DNA from: an alpha proteobacterium BAL199
GTDB taxonomy: Bacteria > Pseudomonadota > Alphaproteobacteria > Thalassobaculales > Thalassobaculaceae
Assembly: GCA_000171835.1 (NCBI GenBank)
Contig: ABHC01000002.1
Location: forward strand, 372,001 to 436,000
Direction: 5' to 3'
DNA: 64,000 nucleotides
Below the pieces are notes generated by a model that made no database searches, was not told the DNA's origin, and saw only the letters and a program-made list of their open reading frames with translations. Shown one piece after another: positions 28,807 through 38,076 of the stretch (positions are counted from its first letter, which is position 1; each line of letters opens with the position of its first letter). Position numbers and translations under genes: made by a program.

Positions 28807-29889
28807 CTAGTGGATAGAATCCAACACTTGGTGCCCACGCCTGACGGCGGCGATGATTTTGTCGGGATCGGCTGTCCAGTTGAAGGGCTTCGGATCTGAG
28901 GCGTTGTGCTCGTCGAGGAAGCGGTTGATGGCGGCCTGGAGGTCGGCGACAGAGCGGAAGACGCCGCGCTTGAGGCGGCGCTTGGCGAGCCTGGCGAAGA
29001 AGCCTTCGACGGCGTTGAGCCAGGAACATGAGGTCGGCACGAAGTGGAAGGTCCAGCGGGGATGGCGGTGCAGCCAGGCGCGGACCTTGGGGTGCTTGTG
29101 GGCGGCGTAGTTGTCGAGGACGGCGTGGATCACCTTGCCGGCCGGAACCTGGGCCTCGATGTGGTTGAGGAAGCGGATGAACTCCTGGTGGCGGTGACGC
29201 TGCATGTTGCGGCCGATGACGGTGCCGTCGAGCACGTTGAGGGCAGCGAACAAGGTGGTGGTGCCATGGCGCTTGTAGTCGTGGGTCATGGTGCCGGCGC
29301 GGCCCTTCTTCAGCGGCAGGCCGGGCTGGGTGCGGTCGAGCGCCTGGATCTGGCTCTTCTCGTCGACGCTGAGCACGATGGCGTGGGCCGGCGGGTCGAC
29401 ATAGAGCCCGACCACGTCGCGCAGCTTGGTCACGAACTCCGGGTCGTTCGAGAGCTTGAACTGCCGGATCCGATGCGGGGCCAAACCGTGAGCACGCCAG
29501 ATCCGCTGCACCGAACTAACCGAGATGCCGGTCTGTGCCGCCATCGTTGCGGCGGTCCAGTGGGTCGTCTCGCCGGGCGGATCGGTCAGGGTCAGGGCGA
29601 CGACGCGCTCGGCCACCGAGGGGTCCAGCGGCGGGATCCGCGACGGGCGCGTCTTGTCCCGCAGCAGCCCGTCCACGCCTTCGGCGGCGAAGCGCTCCTG
29701 CCAGCGCCAGACCGCCGTCTTGGCGACCCCGGCCTCGCGCATGATCGCGTTGGTGCCCAGGCCCGCGGCGGTGAGCAGCACGATCCGGCAGCGCCAGACG
29801 TGCTTTTGCGGGCTGTTGCGGTCCGCCACGATCGCCTCCAGGCGGGCGCGATCGGCGGTACTGACGGTGAAGCTGATCCCGGTGCGCAT
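28807..29889 (-). CDS. IS630 family transposase
   Basis: The 360-residue transposase has amino-terminal helix-turn-helix segments (GTNAIMREAGVAKTAVWRWQ and a second around ISVSSVQRIWRAHGL) for end binding and a DDE catalytic core. The acidic triad is in VLSVDEKSQ, AVLDNYAAHK and LNAVEGFFARL, the Tc1/mariner-like spacing of IS630. I chose the ATG at 29889; GTG at 29904 is an alternative. Its stop, TAG, is made from the target TA plus one host base, so the reading frame closes outside the element proper. Confidence 0.92.
   Translation of the reverse strand: MRTGISFTVSTADRARLEAIVADRNSPQKHVWRCRIVLLTAAGLGTNAIMREAGVAKTAVWRWQERFAAEGVDGLLRDKTRPSRIPPLDPSVAERVVALTLTDPPGETTHWTAATMAAQTGISVSSVQRIWRAHGLAPHRIRQFKLSNDPEFVTKLRDVVGLYVDPPAHAIVLSVDEKSQIQALDRTQPGLPLKKGRAGTMTHDYKRHGTTTLFAALNVLDGTVIGRNMQRHRHQEFIRFLNHIEAQVPAGKVIHAVLDNYAAHKHPKVRAWLHRHPRWTFHFVPTSCSWLNAVEGFFARLAKRRLKRGVFRSVADLQAAINRFLDEHNASDPKPFNWTADPDKIIAAVRRGHQVLDSIH
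28810..28826 (+). repeat. IS630 terminal inverted repeat, left end
   Basis: GTGGATAGAATCCAACA directly follows the TA target copy at 28808-28809. It matches the right-end repeat (29942-29958, read on the minus strand) at 15 of 17 bases. It lies at the 3' end of the transposase gene and encodes its last residues. Confidence 0.85.
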
Positions 29890-29941
29890 GCCCCAGACTC
29901 GCACGCCACCGAACCCGCGGGAATCCTGAGCGGGATTCTAA

Positions 29942-29958
29942 TGTCGGATTTTATCCAC
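29942..29958 (-). repeat. IS630 terminal inverted repeat, right end
   Basis: Read on the minus strand this is GTGGATAAAATCCGACA, matching the left end at 15 of 17 bases. It abuts the second TA target copy at 29959-29960 and lies about 50 bases upstream of the transposase start. Confidence 0.85.
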
Positions 29959-30188
29959 TAGAGGTCGAGCCGGGCGAGAAGCAAGCCTATGTTACGGCGA
30001 TGCTTCCGAGGCTGATCGATATGCTCATCACCTATACGCACGCGCTGGCCTCGCTGGGGGTGGCGCCGGGTATCTCGGACCGGCAGTTTCTGAAGGAAAG
30101 GCTGCTCGCCAAGATCGATGAGACGATCGGGAAGGGGTATGTGATCAACCTCCTGTTCTCGGACCTGTTCGAGCGTCCGCTCGGCTGA

Positions 30189-30210
30189 GACCTTCTCCGG
30201 GTGGAAGGTC
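30189..30210 (+). repeat. short inverted repeat before MFS gene
   Basis: GACCTTC (30189-30195) and GAAGGTC (30204-30210) can form a 7-base hairpin just after the stop of the split fliL-like gene and 30 bases before the MFS transporter start. No T run follows, so it is not a standard terminator; it may influence readthrough. Confidence 0.3.
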
Positions 30211-30240
30211 CGAGGCACCTTGTCTCTCCAGGAGTAGTCC

Positions 30241-31428
30241 ATGTCGGTTCGTGACCCGGCGGTGCGGAACGTTGTCTTGCTCGCCATCTGCCAAGCGCTG
30301 GCGATGACCGGGATGACGATGAACATGACGGTGACGGCGCTCACCGGTCACGATCTGGCGCCGGATCCTGCCTGGGCCACCTTGCCGCTGTCGTTGCAGT
30401 TCCTGGCGACCATGCTGACCACCATGCCGGCGTCGCTGTACATGCGGCGGGTAGGACGGCGGTTCGGCTTCGCAACGGGCGTGCTGATCGGTGTGTCCGG
30501 CGCAATCGTCGCGGCACTGTCGATTCTCAATCATCAGTTCGCGCTGTTCTGCCTCGGATCGATGTTGATCGGATCGTTTCAGGGCTTCGCGATCCTGTAT
30601 CGGTACGCGGCTGCCGACACCGCGAGCGAATCCTTTCGTCCGCGGGCAATTTCACTGGTTCTGGCCGGCGGAGTCGTTGCGGCGCTCGCCGGACCCGAAC
30701 TCGCGAAATGGTCACACGATCTTCTGGCACCAATCACGTTCGCAGGAACATTCCTGGTGATCGCGGGTGTTCAGTCGATCTCGTTGATATTCCTGACCTT
30801 CGTGAAGATTCCGACCCCAACCCCCGCGGAGCGTGCCGACAGCGGGCGACCGCTGCTGGAGATCGTTCGTCAACCGGTGTTCATCGTCGCGATTCTCGGT
30901 GCGATGATCGGGTACGGCAGCATGACCTTCCTGATGACGGCCACCCCATTGGCGATGGTGGCCTGCGGCTTCGCCTTCGCCGATGCGGCGTTCGTAATCC
31001 AATGGCATGCGGTCGGCATGTTTCTGCCGTCGTTCTTCACCGGTTCGCTCATACAGCGGTTCGGGGTCACTCGAATCATGATGACCGGTGCTTTGGCCTA
31101 CGTGGCCTGCATTGTGATCAACGTTTCGGGAATCGAGTTGCTGCAGTTCTTCTCCGCTCTGGTTCTGCTCGGGATCGGTTGGAATTTCCTGTTCATCGGC
31201 GGCACCACCCTGCTGACCAGGGCGTACCGGCCAGAGGAACGGGCCAAGGTGCAGGGCTTCGGGGACTTCCTGGTGTTCAGCAGTTCGACCGTCGCGGCGT
31301 TCTCGTCCGGCGCACTGAATCACGCGTTCGGATGGCAAACCCTGAACTTCGGAGTCATTCCGTTGGTTGCGATCGTCACCGGTGCGCTGCTTTGGTACCG
31401 GTTGAGCCGGCACTCCGCCACAGCGTGA
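30241..31428 (+). CDS. MFS transporter
   Basis: A 395-residue protein with about 12 hydrophobic helices and the MFS inter-helix loop YMRRVGRRFGFATGVLIG (about residues 66-83). The substrate is unknown; the shape matches the single-component efflux or uptake permeases common in Rhodospirillales. CCAGGAG precedes the ATG. Located between the disrupted fliL-like gene and hppA, it is probably its own unit or the tail of the rib-thiL operon. Confidence 0.85.
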   Translation: MSVRDPAVRNVVLLAICQALAMTGMTMNMTVTALTGHDLAPDPAWATLPLSLQFLATMLTTMPASLYMRRVGRRFGFATGVLIGVSGAIVAALSILNHQFALFCLGSMLIGSFQGFAILYRYAAADTASESFRPRAISLVLAGGVVAALAGPELAKWSHDLLAPITFAGTFLVIAGVQSISLIFLTFVKIPTPTPAERADSGRPLLEIVRQPVFIVAILGAMIGYGSMTFLMTATPLAMVACGFAFADAAFVIQWHAVGMFLPSFFTGSLIQRFGVTRIMMTGALAYVACIVINVSGIELLQFFSALVLLGIGWNFLFIGGTTLLTRAYRPEERAKVQGFGDFLVFSSSTVAAFSSGALNHAFGWQTLNFGVIPLVAIVTGALLWYRLSRHSATA

Positions 31429-31456
31429 CCTTTTGGCGCCCTGCCGTGCCTTGCGT

Positions 31457-31484
31457 TTGCAGAAACTGCGCTTTTTGGTATCTT
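31457..31484 (+). promoter_or_regulatory. possible hppA promoter
   Basis: TTGCAG (31457-31462), a 16-base spacer and TATCTT (31479-31484) resemble a sigma-70 -35/-10 pair. It lies just after the MFS gene stop and about 130 bases before hppA. The remaining 5' region shows no clear structure. Confidence is low because only the two hexamers support it. Confidence 0.35.
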
Positions 31485-31614
31485 CCGCGCGCCTCGGGGC
31501 CGGGTGGGGCGGAGCATCGTCGTGCGCCGCATTCGGTGACGGGCGTGAACGCCTCACCGCGGGTCGATCCGACCTCGCAGACCGGGCACCGATAGGGAGG
31601 AAGGGTTTCCATCC

Positions 31615-33708
31615 ATGAGTGGACTGATGTTGTTTGTCATCGCCTGCGGACTAGCAGCGCTGGCCTATGGCTGGTGGGCCAGCCGATCGATCCTGGCGGC
31701 CTCCGCCGGAACGGAACGTATGCAGGAGATCGCCGCCGCGATTCAGGAGGGTGCGAGCGCTTATCTCAACCGTCAGTACACCACGATCGGTGTCGTCGGG
31801 GTGGTCGTGACGATCATTCTCGCGTTGACACTCGGCCTGACCGTGGCCCTCGGATTCGTGATCGGCGCGGTGCTGTCGGGAATCGCCGGCTACATCGGCA
31901 TGAACGTCTCGGTACGGGCGAACGTCCGCACGACTCAGGCGGCTACCCAGGGCATGGTCCAGGCGCTTGACGTTGCGTTCAAGTCCGGCGCCGTGACCGG
32001 TATGCTGGTTGTCGGCCTCGGGCTGCTCGGTGTGACCGTGTACTACATCGTGCTGTCGGGCATCTATGACGCCAACGATCCGGTCGGCCTGCGCAAGATT
32101 CTTGAGGCGCTGGTTGCCCTCAGCTTCGGCGCGTCGCTGATCTCGATCTTTGCGCGGCTTGGCGGTGGCATCTTCACCAAGGGCGCCGACGTCGGCGCCG
32201 ACCTGGTCGGCAAGGTCGAGGCCGGTATTCCCGAGGATGATCCCCGGAACCCGGCGGTGATCGCGGACAACGTCGGCGACAATGTCGGCGACTGTGCCGG
32301 CATGGCGGCCGATTTGTTCGAGACCTACGCGGTGACGGTCGTCGCCACGATGCTGCTGGCGGCCATCTTCTTCACCGGCGCCGCTGTGCCGATGCTGATG
32401 ACCTATCCGTTGGTTATCGGTGCAGTCTGCATCCTGGCGTCGATCGCCGGGACGTTCATGGTCAAGCTCGGTGCCAGCCAGAAAGTCATGGCGGCGCTAT
32501 ACAAGGGCCTGATCGGCAGCGCGGTGTTGTCGGCCATTCTGATCGCCGTGGTCACGTTCACCACCTTCGGGATCAGCGATCCGATCCAGATGGGTGACCG
32601 CGTTATCAACGGCCGGTTGCTGTTCTACTGCGCGCTGGTTGGCCTGGTGGTCACCGGGCTGCTGGTCTGGGTAACGGAATACTACACCTCGACCGAGTTC
32701 CGTCCGGTCCGCTCGATTGCGAAATCGTCCGAAACTGGGCACGGAACCAACGTGATCCAGGGCCTTGCAGTGTCGATGGAGGCCTGTGCGCTTCCGGCAC
32801 TGATCATCGCCTTCGGGATCATTGTTCCGTACCTGTGCGCCGGCGTGTTCGGAATCGGTGTCGCGGCGACCACGATGCTGGCTCTGGCTGGCATGGTCGT
32901 GGCGCTCGATGCCTACGGGCCCGTGACCGACAACGCCGGTGGCATTGCGGAAATGGCGGACCTGCCGCCGGAAGTTCGCAAGATCACCGACGCGCTGGAC
33001 GCGGTTGGCAACACCACCAAGGCCGTGACCAAGGGCTACGCCATTGGTTCGGCGGGCCTTGCTGCCCTGGTGCTGTTCGCGGCCTACACCGAAGACCTGC
33101 GCTACTACTTCCCGGACCTGTCGGTGACGTTCCGCCTGCAGGATCCGTTCGTCGTGGTCGGCCTGTTCATCGGCGGCATGCTGCCGTACCTGTTCGGCGC
33201 ACTCGGCATGCAGGCCGTCGGCCGTGCCGGCGGTGCGGTGGTCGAGGAAGTCCGTCGTCAGTTCCGCGAGAAGCCGGGCATCATGAAGGGCACGGAACGG
33301 CCGGAATATGGTCGTTGCGTGGACATGCTGACCAAGGCGGCGATCAAGGAAATGATCGTTCCGTCGCTTCTGCCGGTTCTGGCACCGCCCGTCGTGTACT
33401 TCGTGATTCTTTGGATCGCGGGGCAGTCGGCGGCGTTCACCACGGTGGGCGCGATGCTGCTCGGCACGATCGTGACCGGCATCTTCGTCGCGATCTCGAT
33501 GACTGCCGGCGGTGGTGCTTGGGATAACGCCAAGAAGTACATCGAAGATGGTCATCACGGCGGCAAGGGCTCGGAAGCCCATAAGGCTGCGGTGACCGGC
33601 GACACGGTGGGTGATCCCTACAAGGACACTGCCGGTCCGGCCATCAACCCGATGATCAAGATCATCAACATCGTGGCGTTGCTGCTGCTGGCCGGGCTTG
33701 CCCACTAA
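31615..33708 (+). CDS. hppA: proton-pumping membrane pyrophosphatase, K+-independent type
   Basis: HppA hydrolyses pyrophosphate at the inner membrane and pumps protons. The 697-residue protein has about 16 helices, the catalytic motif [13 protein letters not shown], the acidic site [14 protein letters not shown] and a carboxy-terminal [10 protein letters not shown] segment. Codon 469 is lysine in [16 protein letters not shown]+-dependent enzymes have alanine there, so this should be the K+-independent proton-pumping class, as in Rhodospirillum rubrum. The length is normal. A terminator hairpin follows. Confidence 0.95.
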   Translation: MSGLMLFVIACGLAALAYGWWASRSILAASAGTERMQEIAAAIQEGASAYLNRQYTTIGVVGVVVTIILALTLGLTVALGFVIGAVLSGIAGYIGMNVSVRANVRTTQAATQGMVQALDVAFKSGAVTGMLVVGLGLLGVTVYYIVLSGIYDANDPVGLRKILEALVALSFGASLISIFARLGGGIFTKGADVGADLVGKVEAGIPEDDPRNPAVIADNVGDNVGDCAGMAADLFETYAVTVVATMLLAAIFFTGAAVPMLMTYPLVIGAVCILASIAGTFMVKLGASQKVMAALYKGLIGSAVLSAILIAVVTFTTFGISDPIQMGDRVINGRLLFYCALVGLVVTGLLVWVTEYYTSTEFRPVRSIAKSSETGHGTNVIQGLAVSMEACALPALIIAFGIIVPYLCAGVFGIGVAATTMLALAGMVVALDAYGPVTDNAGGIAEMADLPPEVRKITDALDAVGNTTKAVTKGYAIGSAGLAALVLFAAYTEDLRYYFPDLSVTFRLQDPFVVVGLFIGGMLPYLFGALGMQAVGRAGGAVVEEVRRQFREKPGIMKGTERPEYGRCVDMLTKAAIKEMIVPSLLPVLAPPVVYFVILWIAGQSAAFTTVGAMLLGTIVTGIFVAISMTAGGGAWDNAKKYIEDGHHGGKGSEAHKAAVTGDTVGDPYKDTAGPAINPMIKIINIVALLLLAGLAH

Positions 33709-33737
33709 CTAGCACATCGGCTGAAGATCAATACGGT

Positions 33738-33767
33738 GAAGGCCCCGGGGACATCCTCGGGGCCTTC
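33738..33767 (+). terminator. terminator-like hairpin after hppA
   Basis: GAAGGCCCCGGGG (33738-33750) pairs with CCTCGGGGCCTTC (33755-33767), 12 of 13 positions, with an ACAT loop. The following sequence (ATCATTG) has only a weak T content, so it is a strong hairpin with a poor tail. It lies between hppA and the convergent bamE. Confidence 0.65.
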
Positions 33768-33798
33768 ATCATTGAACGGCTTAGACTGTCGGAAGGTG

Positions 33799-34242
33799 TC
33801 AGTTTTTGTCGGTGTTGAAACGCCCGATGTTGCCGATCAACTGCTTGATCAGTGTTACGCGCTGCCCGGCGGTCGGTGTCTCTCGAGTGACGAACGCGAT
33901 CTTCTTGCCATCCTCAAGGTTCAGCGAACCAATCGACTTGACGGTGCCGCCCTGCTCGAAATCGATGTAGATCACCCGGCGCTCGATCGTCTCGGGGCGA
34001 TAGAATGCCTGACGTTCAGTCCGCTGGCCGATGTAGTACCAGGTAGGTTCGTTGAAATTGCCAAGGGTTGATGGCGATCCAAGGAGGCTCAGAACCACCG
34101 CTTGATCGCTCTTGCCTGGTTCGACCTTGGCAAGAGCGTCCGGGTCCACCAAGTTCCCATGCGTGGCGATCTGCGGGGAGCAGGCGGCAAAGCCGAGCAT
34201 CGTGATGACGGCGAAGGCAAAACGAGATCGCATGAGCAGCAT
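33799..34242 (-). CDS. bamE: outer membrane assembly lipoprotein BamE
   Basis: BamE (SmpA/OmlA) is a small lipoprotein of the BAM complex that inserts outer-membrane proteins. The 147-residue product has a signal peptide with lipobox LGFAAC (lipidated Cys near residue 21), followed by the SmpA/OmlA fold with VEPGKSDQAVVLSLLGSPST and TWYYIGQRTE. It is divergent from the cytochrome bc1 chaperone gene, an arrangement common in alphaproteobacteria. Confidence 0.92.
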   Translation of the reverse strand: MLLMRSRFAFAVITMLGFAACSPQIATHGNLVDPDALAKVEPGKSDQAVVLSLLGSPSTLGNFNEPTWYYIGQRTERQAFYRPETIERRVIYIDFEQGGTVKSIGSLNLEDGKKIAFVTRETPTAGQRVTLIKQLIGNIGRFNTDKN

Positions 34243-34309
34243 CGGGCCGGTCGTCGTGATAAGGATCGGGTCACGCGATCATAAGGCGCCCCGGTAGCGC
34301 AGGAGAGAA

Positions 34310-34846
34310 ATGGTTTTCGAGCGGTTTTTCAAGGGGCGTCGTCATCGGCGCGCCGTAGAGGCGGTTTACGACGCGATCGTTGAACAGGCACGGCACCCGT
34401 TTTTCTATACTGATTACGGGGTGGCCGATGGGTTCGAGGAGCGCTTTGAATTGCTCGTGTTGCACGCGCACCTTGTGATTCGTCGTCTGGCCGCCGACGG
34501 GCGTGCGACCCAGGCACAGGAGCTTTTCGACACGCTGTTTCTGGACATGGACCGTACGCTTCGTCTCATGGGCGTCGGTGACATGAGTGTCGGAAAACGA
34601 ATCAAAGACATGACCAGGGCGTACTATGGCCGCACAACGGCGTACGAGTCGGCGCTAGCTGATACGTCGGCTGACGCTTTGGCTGAAGCCTTGGCGCGTA
34701 ATGTTTTCGGCGATGCCGCGACGACTGACCGGAGCCGACGTCTCGCCCGATACGTCCGCGCTGCGGTCGCCGGGTTAGCAACTCAGTCGGTGGAGGAGGT
34801 CTTCGCCGGTGGCGTTCGATTTCCGAGTCCGGAGACCACGGCATGA
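34310..34846 (+). CDS. ubiquinol-cytochrome c chaperone (Cbp3 family)
   Basis: The 178-residue protein belongs to the Cbp3/UPF0174 family that helps assemble the cytochrome bc1 complex. The conserved parts are the amino-terminal helix with a basic loop, YDAIVEQARHPFFYTDYGVA, and the central FDTLFLDMDRTLRLMGVGDM with VGKRIKDMTRAYYGRTTAYE. Its stop overlaps the next gene by ATGA. Presence of a Cbp3 homologue is itself an alphaproteobacterial marker. Confidence 0.9.
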   Translation: MVFERFFKGRRHRRAVEAVYDAIVEQARHPFFYTDYGVADGFEERFELLVLHAHLVIRRLAADGRATQAQELFDTLFLDMDRTLRLMGVGDMSVGKRIKDMTRAYYGRTTAYESALADTSADALAEALARNVFGDAATTDRSRRLARYVRAAVAGLATQSVEEVFAGGVRFPSPETTA

Positions 34847-35388
34847 CGCATCCGGCCTCCGAACTGTCCCATCCGATTCAACTGGACCGCATTGGCGCCG
34901 CTTCGATCAAAGTCTCGCTGACGTCGGACTCCGATGTCCGCTCAGCCCTCGCAGAGCGATTCGACCTGCAGGCGATCGACGCACTGACGGTCGAGTTGAT
35001 CGTTCGTCGGCAACGAGCGACTGGTTGGATCGAGGTGTCAGGGACGGTTTCCGGGAGTGTTGTGCAGAACTGTATTGTGACGAATGATCCTGTGTCTGCT
35101 TCGGTCGTAGCCGACGTTCTGGAACTGTTCGACGATTCCGGAGAAGCCAGTTCAGATGAAGTCGACCTGGATCCGTTGGCGGACACGCCCGAGCCGATTG
35201 CGGGCGAAACCCTTGATGTTGGGGAGATTGCAGCGCAGGCATTCGGACTGGCGCTTGATCCCTACCCGCGGGCAGACGGAGCGACCTCCGAGACGGTCAG
35301 CAGCGCAACCCAGGCGGAGGAAAGCGAGCGCGCATCGCCCTTCGCAAAACTGGCCGCGCTGAAGGACCTCAATGTCAAAAAAAGGTAA
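34843..35388 (+). CDS. DUF177 (YceD) family protein
   Basis: The 181-residue protein is of the YceD/DUF177 family, which is linked to 23S rRNA accumulation in some bacteria and usually sits before rpmF or plsX. It shows the family core TVELIVRRQRATGWIEVSGT and SVVQNCIVTNDPVSASV. The two cysteines found in some relatives are reduced to one here (NCIVT). It is translationally coupled to the Cbp3 gene. In this window rpmF (ribosomal protein L32) does not follow. Confidence 0.88.
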   Translation: MTHPASELSHPIQLDRIGAASIKVSLTSDSDVRSALAERFDLQAIDALTVELIVRRQRATGWIEVSGTVSGSVVQNCIVTNDPVSASVVADVLELFDDSGEASSDEVDLDPLADTPEPIAGETLDVGEIAAQAFGLALDPYPRADGATSETVSSATQAEESERASPFAKLAALKDLNVKKR

Positions 35389-35581
35389 CGTTCTTGTCGC
35401 ACCCTCGAAATATGCCGTATGAAGCTTCGGGGACCCATGCGTCGACGTCAGTCGTCCGGACGGGTAAAGTCCTGGTGCCGAGACGGCGTCGGCTTCCGCA
35501 AAACTTCGTCGACCGGTGCGTCGATTCGGCGCGAGGAAGGCATTTGCGGTACGCTGATCGGGTTGGGATGAGGATCTGGCA

Positions 35582-36643
35582 GTGTCACGCACATTGACAA
35601 TCGCGGTAGACGCGATGGGTGGCGACCGGGCCCCGGATATGGTGATCCAGGGAGCCGAAGTCGCGCTTGAACGTGACCCACAACTGGATTTCATCCTGGT
35701 GGGCGACGAGGCGCGAATCCAGCCGCTGTTGGCAAAGACCCGCCGGTTGAAGCTGAAGAATCCGACGATCGTTCATACCGACAAGTCGGTCGGCGCTTCG
35801 GACAAGCCATCCATTGCCCTTCGCGCCGGCCGCGGTTCGAGCATGCGGCTGGCAATCGATCTGGTCGGCGACAAGAAAGCCGATTGTCTGGTGTCCGCAG
35901 GCAATACGGGCGCTCTGATGGCGATGTCGAAATTCGTTCTGCGAATGGTACCGGGAATCGATCGACCGGCGATTGCCGGAATTTTCCCGACCCTGCGCGG
36001 CGAGAGCGCCATGCTGGATCTGGGGGCGAATATCGACTGCGATGCGACGAATCTGGTCCAGTTTGCGATCATGGGACAGATCTTCGCAAGAACGGTGCTT
36101 GGTGTGGAGCGACCCGTGGTCGGGTTGCTGAATGTCGGCAGCGAGGAGCAGAAGGGTCACGAAGCCATCCGCGAGGCTGCCACGCTGCTGCGCGATATCG
36201 TGGATATGCCCTTCACGTTCCATGGCTTTGTCGAGGGCGACGACATTCCTTCCGGCACGGTCGATGTGATCGTTACCGACGGTTTCACCGGAAACGTCGC
36301 CTTGAAGACCGCGGAAGGCACGTCGCGCCTGATCAGTCAGTCCCTGCGAGACGCATTCCGGAGTTCCCTGTTGTCACGGATCGGCTATCTTCTGGCGCGG
36401 CCCGCGGTCGGGCAGATGCGCCAACGCATGGATCCTCGGCGATACAATGGAGCGGTGTTCCTGGGCCTCAACGGTATCGCCGTGAAGAGCCATGGCGGCA
36501 CCGACGCGCTTGGGTTTGCAAATGCCATTGGGGTCGCCGCCGACATGTCCAGGCACGGGTTTCTGGAGACGGTAACGCGAGAACTGGCGGCTGCCGGTCT
36601 CAATAAGACCAACGACGAGCGGAAGGTGGTAGCGACGGCATGA
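35582..36643 (+). CDS. plsX: phosphate acyltransferase PlsX
   Basis: PlsX converts acyl-ACP to acyl-phosphate, the first acyl donor in phospholipid synthesis. The 353-residue product starts with GTG and has [17 protein letters not shown] at the start, then [31 protein letters not shown] and [17 protein letters not shown]. The 193 bases before it hold no gene that I could recognise. It overlaps fabH by ATGA. Confidence 0.95.
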   Translation: MSRTLTIAVDAMGGDRAPDMVIQGAEVALERDPQLDFILVGDEARIQPLLAKTRRLKLKNPTIVHTDKSVGASDKPSIALRAGRGSSMRLAIDLVGDKKADCLVSAGNTGALMAMSKFVLRMVPGIDRPAIAGIFPTLRGESAMLDLGANIDCDATNLVQFAIMGQIFARTVLGVERPVVGLLNVGSEEQKGHEAIREAATLLRDIVDMPFTFHGFVEGDDIPSGTVDVIVTDGFTGNVALKTAEGTSRLISQSLRDAFRSSLLSRIGYLLARPAVGQMRQRMDPRRYNGAVFLGLNGIAVKSHGGTDALGFANAIGVAADMSRHGFLETVTRELAAAGLNKTNDERKVVATA

Positions 36644-37683
36644 TGAGACGCACGCTTCTGATTGGTTCAGGCAGCTACCTGCCGGAACGGATCGTTACCA
36701 ACGAGGAACTGGCTGTACGCGTCAACACCTCCGACGAATGGATCCGGCAACGCACCGGAATCGGCCAGCGCCACATCGCCGCCGACGGCGAGTTGACCAG
36801 TGACCTTGCGACCAAGGCGGCGGAACGCGCGCTCCTGCACGCCGGTCTGACGGCCGAGGATGTGGACGTGATCGTCATGGCGACCACGACACCTGACTCG
36901 ACCTTTCCGGCAACCGCCACGAAGGTGCAGGCCAACATTGGAGCAACTCAGGCTTTCGCATTCGATGTCCAGGCGGTGTGCGCCGGCTTCGTTTACGCTC
37001 TGGCGGTCGCAGACAACTTCCTGAAGCTGGGTCAGGCCCGGACGGCGTTGGTCATCGGGGCGGAAACATTCTCTCGTATCCTCGATTGGGAGGACCGCTC
37101 GACCTGCGTGCTCTTCGGTGATGGCGCTGGTGCAGTTGTGCTGCGGGCCGCCGATTTGAGCGGGCCTGACGCCCAGTCATGGGGGGTATTGTCGACGCAC
37201 CTGCATACGGACGGCACCGCCCGAGACGCCCTGTACGTTGATGGCGGCCCATCGTCGACCGGAACCGTCGGCCATGTTCGGATGAACGGCAAGGAAGTCT
37301 ACCGGCATGCTGTCTCGAAGCTCGCCGCGGTGATCGACGAAACGCTGGCCGCCAATGGACTGAGTGCGTCGCAAGTTGACTGGCTCGTTCCGCACCAGGC
37401 CAACCGCCGGATCATCGAAAGCATGGCCAATCGACTGGAAATGCCGATGAGTAAGGTCATCTGCTCGATCGAACGGCACGCGAACACCTCGGCGGCCTCA
37501 GTGCCGCTCGCGTTCGACGAGGCGGTGCGTGACGGTCGAATCAAGCCAGGTGATGTGGTGCTCGTCGAAGCGATTGGAGGGGGCCTGGCCTGGGGGGCTG
37601 GTCTGATCCGCTATGGCGCACCGGTGATGATCAAATCGGGCACCGCCGAGACAGCACGCGAGGAAGTTGTTCCAATCGCCTGA
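36640..37683 (+). CDS. fabH: beta-ketoacyl-ACP synthase III
   Basis: FabH starts fatty-acid synthesis by condensing acetyl-CoA with malonyl-ACP. The 347-residue protein has the catalytic cysteine in [18 protein letters not shown], the histidine in [15 protein letters not shown] and the asparagine in [17 protein letters not shown]. The ATGATG start overlaps plsX; the second ATG, or the first at 36640, could be used. The gene ends about 65 bases before ihfA. Confidence 0.96.
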   Translation: MMRRTLLIGSGSYLPERIVTNEELAVRVNTSDEWIRQRTGIGQRHIAADGELTSDLATKAAERALLHAGLTAEDVDVIVMATTTPDSTFPATATKVQANIGATQAFAFDVQAVCAGFVYALAVADNFLKLGQARTALVIGAETFSRILDWEDRSTCVLFGDGAGAVVLRAADLSGPDAQSWGVLSTHLHTDGTARDALYVDGGPSSTGTVGHVRMNGKEVYRHAVSKLAAVIDETLAANGLSASQVDWLVPHQANRRIIESMANRLEMPMSKVICSIERHANTSAASVPLAFDEAVRDGRIKPGDVVLVEAIGGGLAWGAGLIRYGAPVMIKSGTAETAREEVVPIA

Positions 37684-37697
37684 AAACACCGAATTAA

Positions 37698-37726
37698 TTG
37701 ACCGGTGTAGAGGTTCGCGGTACCTT
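37698..37726 (+). promoter_or_regulatory. possible ihfA promoter
   Basis: TTGACC (37698-37703), a 17-base spacer and TACCTT (37721-37726) make a fair sigma-70 promoter directly upstream of ihfA and downstream of the fabH stop. The surrounding GAATTAATTG is AT-rich compared with neighbouring DNA. It would give ihfA and merR their own transcription. Confidence 0.45.
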
Positions 37727-37749
37727 GGCGGTTCATAATGGGGGTGAAC

Positions 37750-38058
37750 ATGGCCGGACATACCGTTACCCGCGCCCAATTGAGCGAATCGGTCTATGAA
37801 GAGGTAGGCCTGTCCCGCAACGAATCGGCTGAACTGGTCGAGTCGGTCCTGGATGAGATGATTGCTGCCTTGGCGCGAGGCGAGATGGTCAAGATCTCGT
37901 CGTTCGGCAGCTTCTCGGTCCGCCAGAAGGGTCGACGTGTCGGCCGGAATCCGAAGACCGGCGACGAGGTCCCGATCCTCCCGCGCAAGGTTCTGGTGTT
38001 TCGTCCGTCCCATGTGCTGAAGAATCAGATAAACGCGACACTCTCCGACGACGCATAA
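37750..38058 (+). CDS. ihfA: integration host factor subunit alpha
   Basis: IHF-alpha pairs with IHF-beta to bend DNA in replication, recombination and transcription. The 102-residue product has [40 protein letters not shown] and [20 protein letters not shown], with the intercalating proline arm. I preferred the ATG at 37750, preceded by GGGGGTG, over ATG 37738. It is followed by a merR gene, a conserved pair. Confidence 0.94.
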   Translation: MAGHTVTRAQLSESVYEEVGLSRNESAELVESVLDEMIAALARGEMVKISSFGSFSVRQKGRRVGRNPKTGDEVPILPRKVLVFRPSHVLKNQINATLSDDA

Positions 38059-38076
38059 CGGCGGCTGGAGGGCGAA

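Larger units (their letters stand above)
28810..29958 (-). mobile_element. IS630-family insertion sequence
   Basis: The 1149-base element is bounded by TA at 28808-28809 and 29959-29960, the target duplication typical of IS630/Tc1-mariner elements. Its ends are imperfect inverted repeats (GTGGATAGAATCCAACA and GTGGATAAAATCCGACA, 15 of 17 matching). It holds one full-length transposase gene on the minus strand. The intact transposase and the unaltered target halves indicate a recent insertion. Only one copy is in this window. Confidence 0.92.
28561..30188 (+). pseudogene. FliL-like protein gene split by an insertion sequence
   Basis: The 5' part (28561-28809) encodes a signal-anchor helix (LIVIIVALLALVGGGGF) and a soluble segment ending FLVMHVLL. 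The 3' part (29961-30188) continues with EVEPGEKQAYVTAMLPRLID and ends VINLLFSDLFERPLG. Removing the element and one TA joins CTA to GAG, and the frame runs through without loss, giving about 158 residues. The layout (anchor, basic short cytoplasmic end, then a beta/alpha domain ending in a conserved FSDL-type strand) fits the FliL family of flagellar basal-body-associated proteins; that name is a family-level inference. As it stands only a truncated product can be made. Confidence 0.8.

Noticed and set aside
29044-29961. Open frame antisense to the transposase, possible passenger gene
   Set aside because: The transposase has a full DDE core on the minus strand; the plus-strand frame has shadow composition and no start signal.
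35394-35597. 67-codon frame between DUF177 and plsX as rpmF or a new gene
   Set aside because: No L32 features, no ribosome-binding site, and it runs into the plsX start in another frame.
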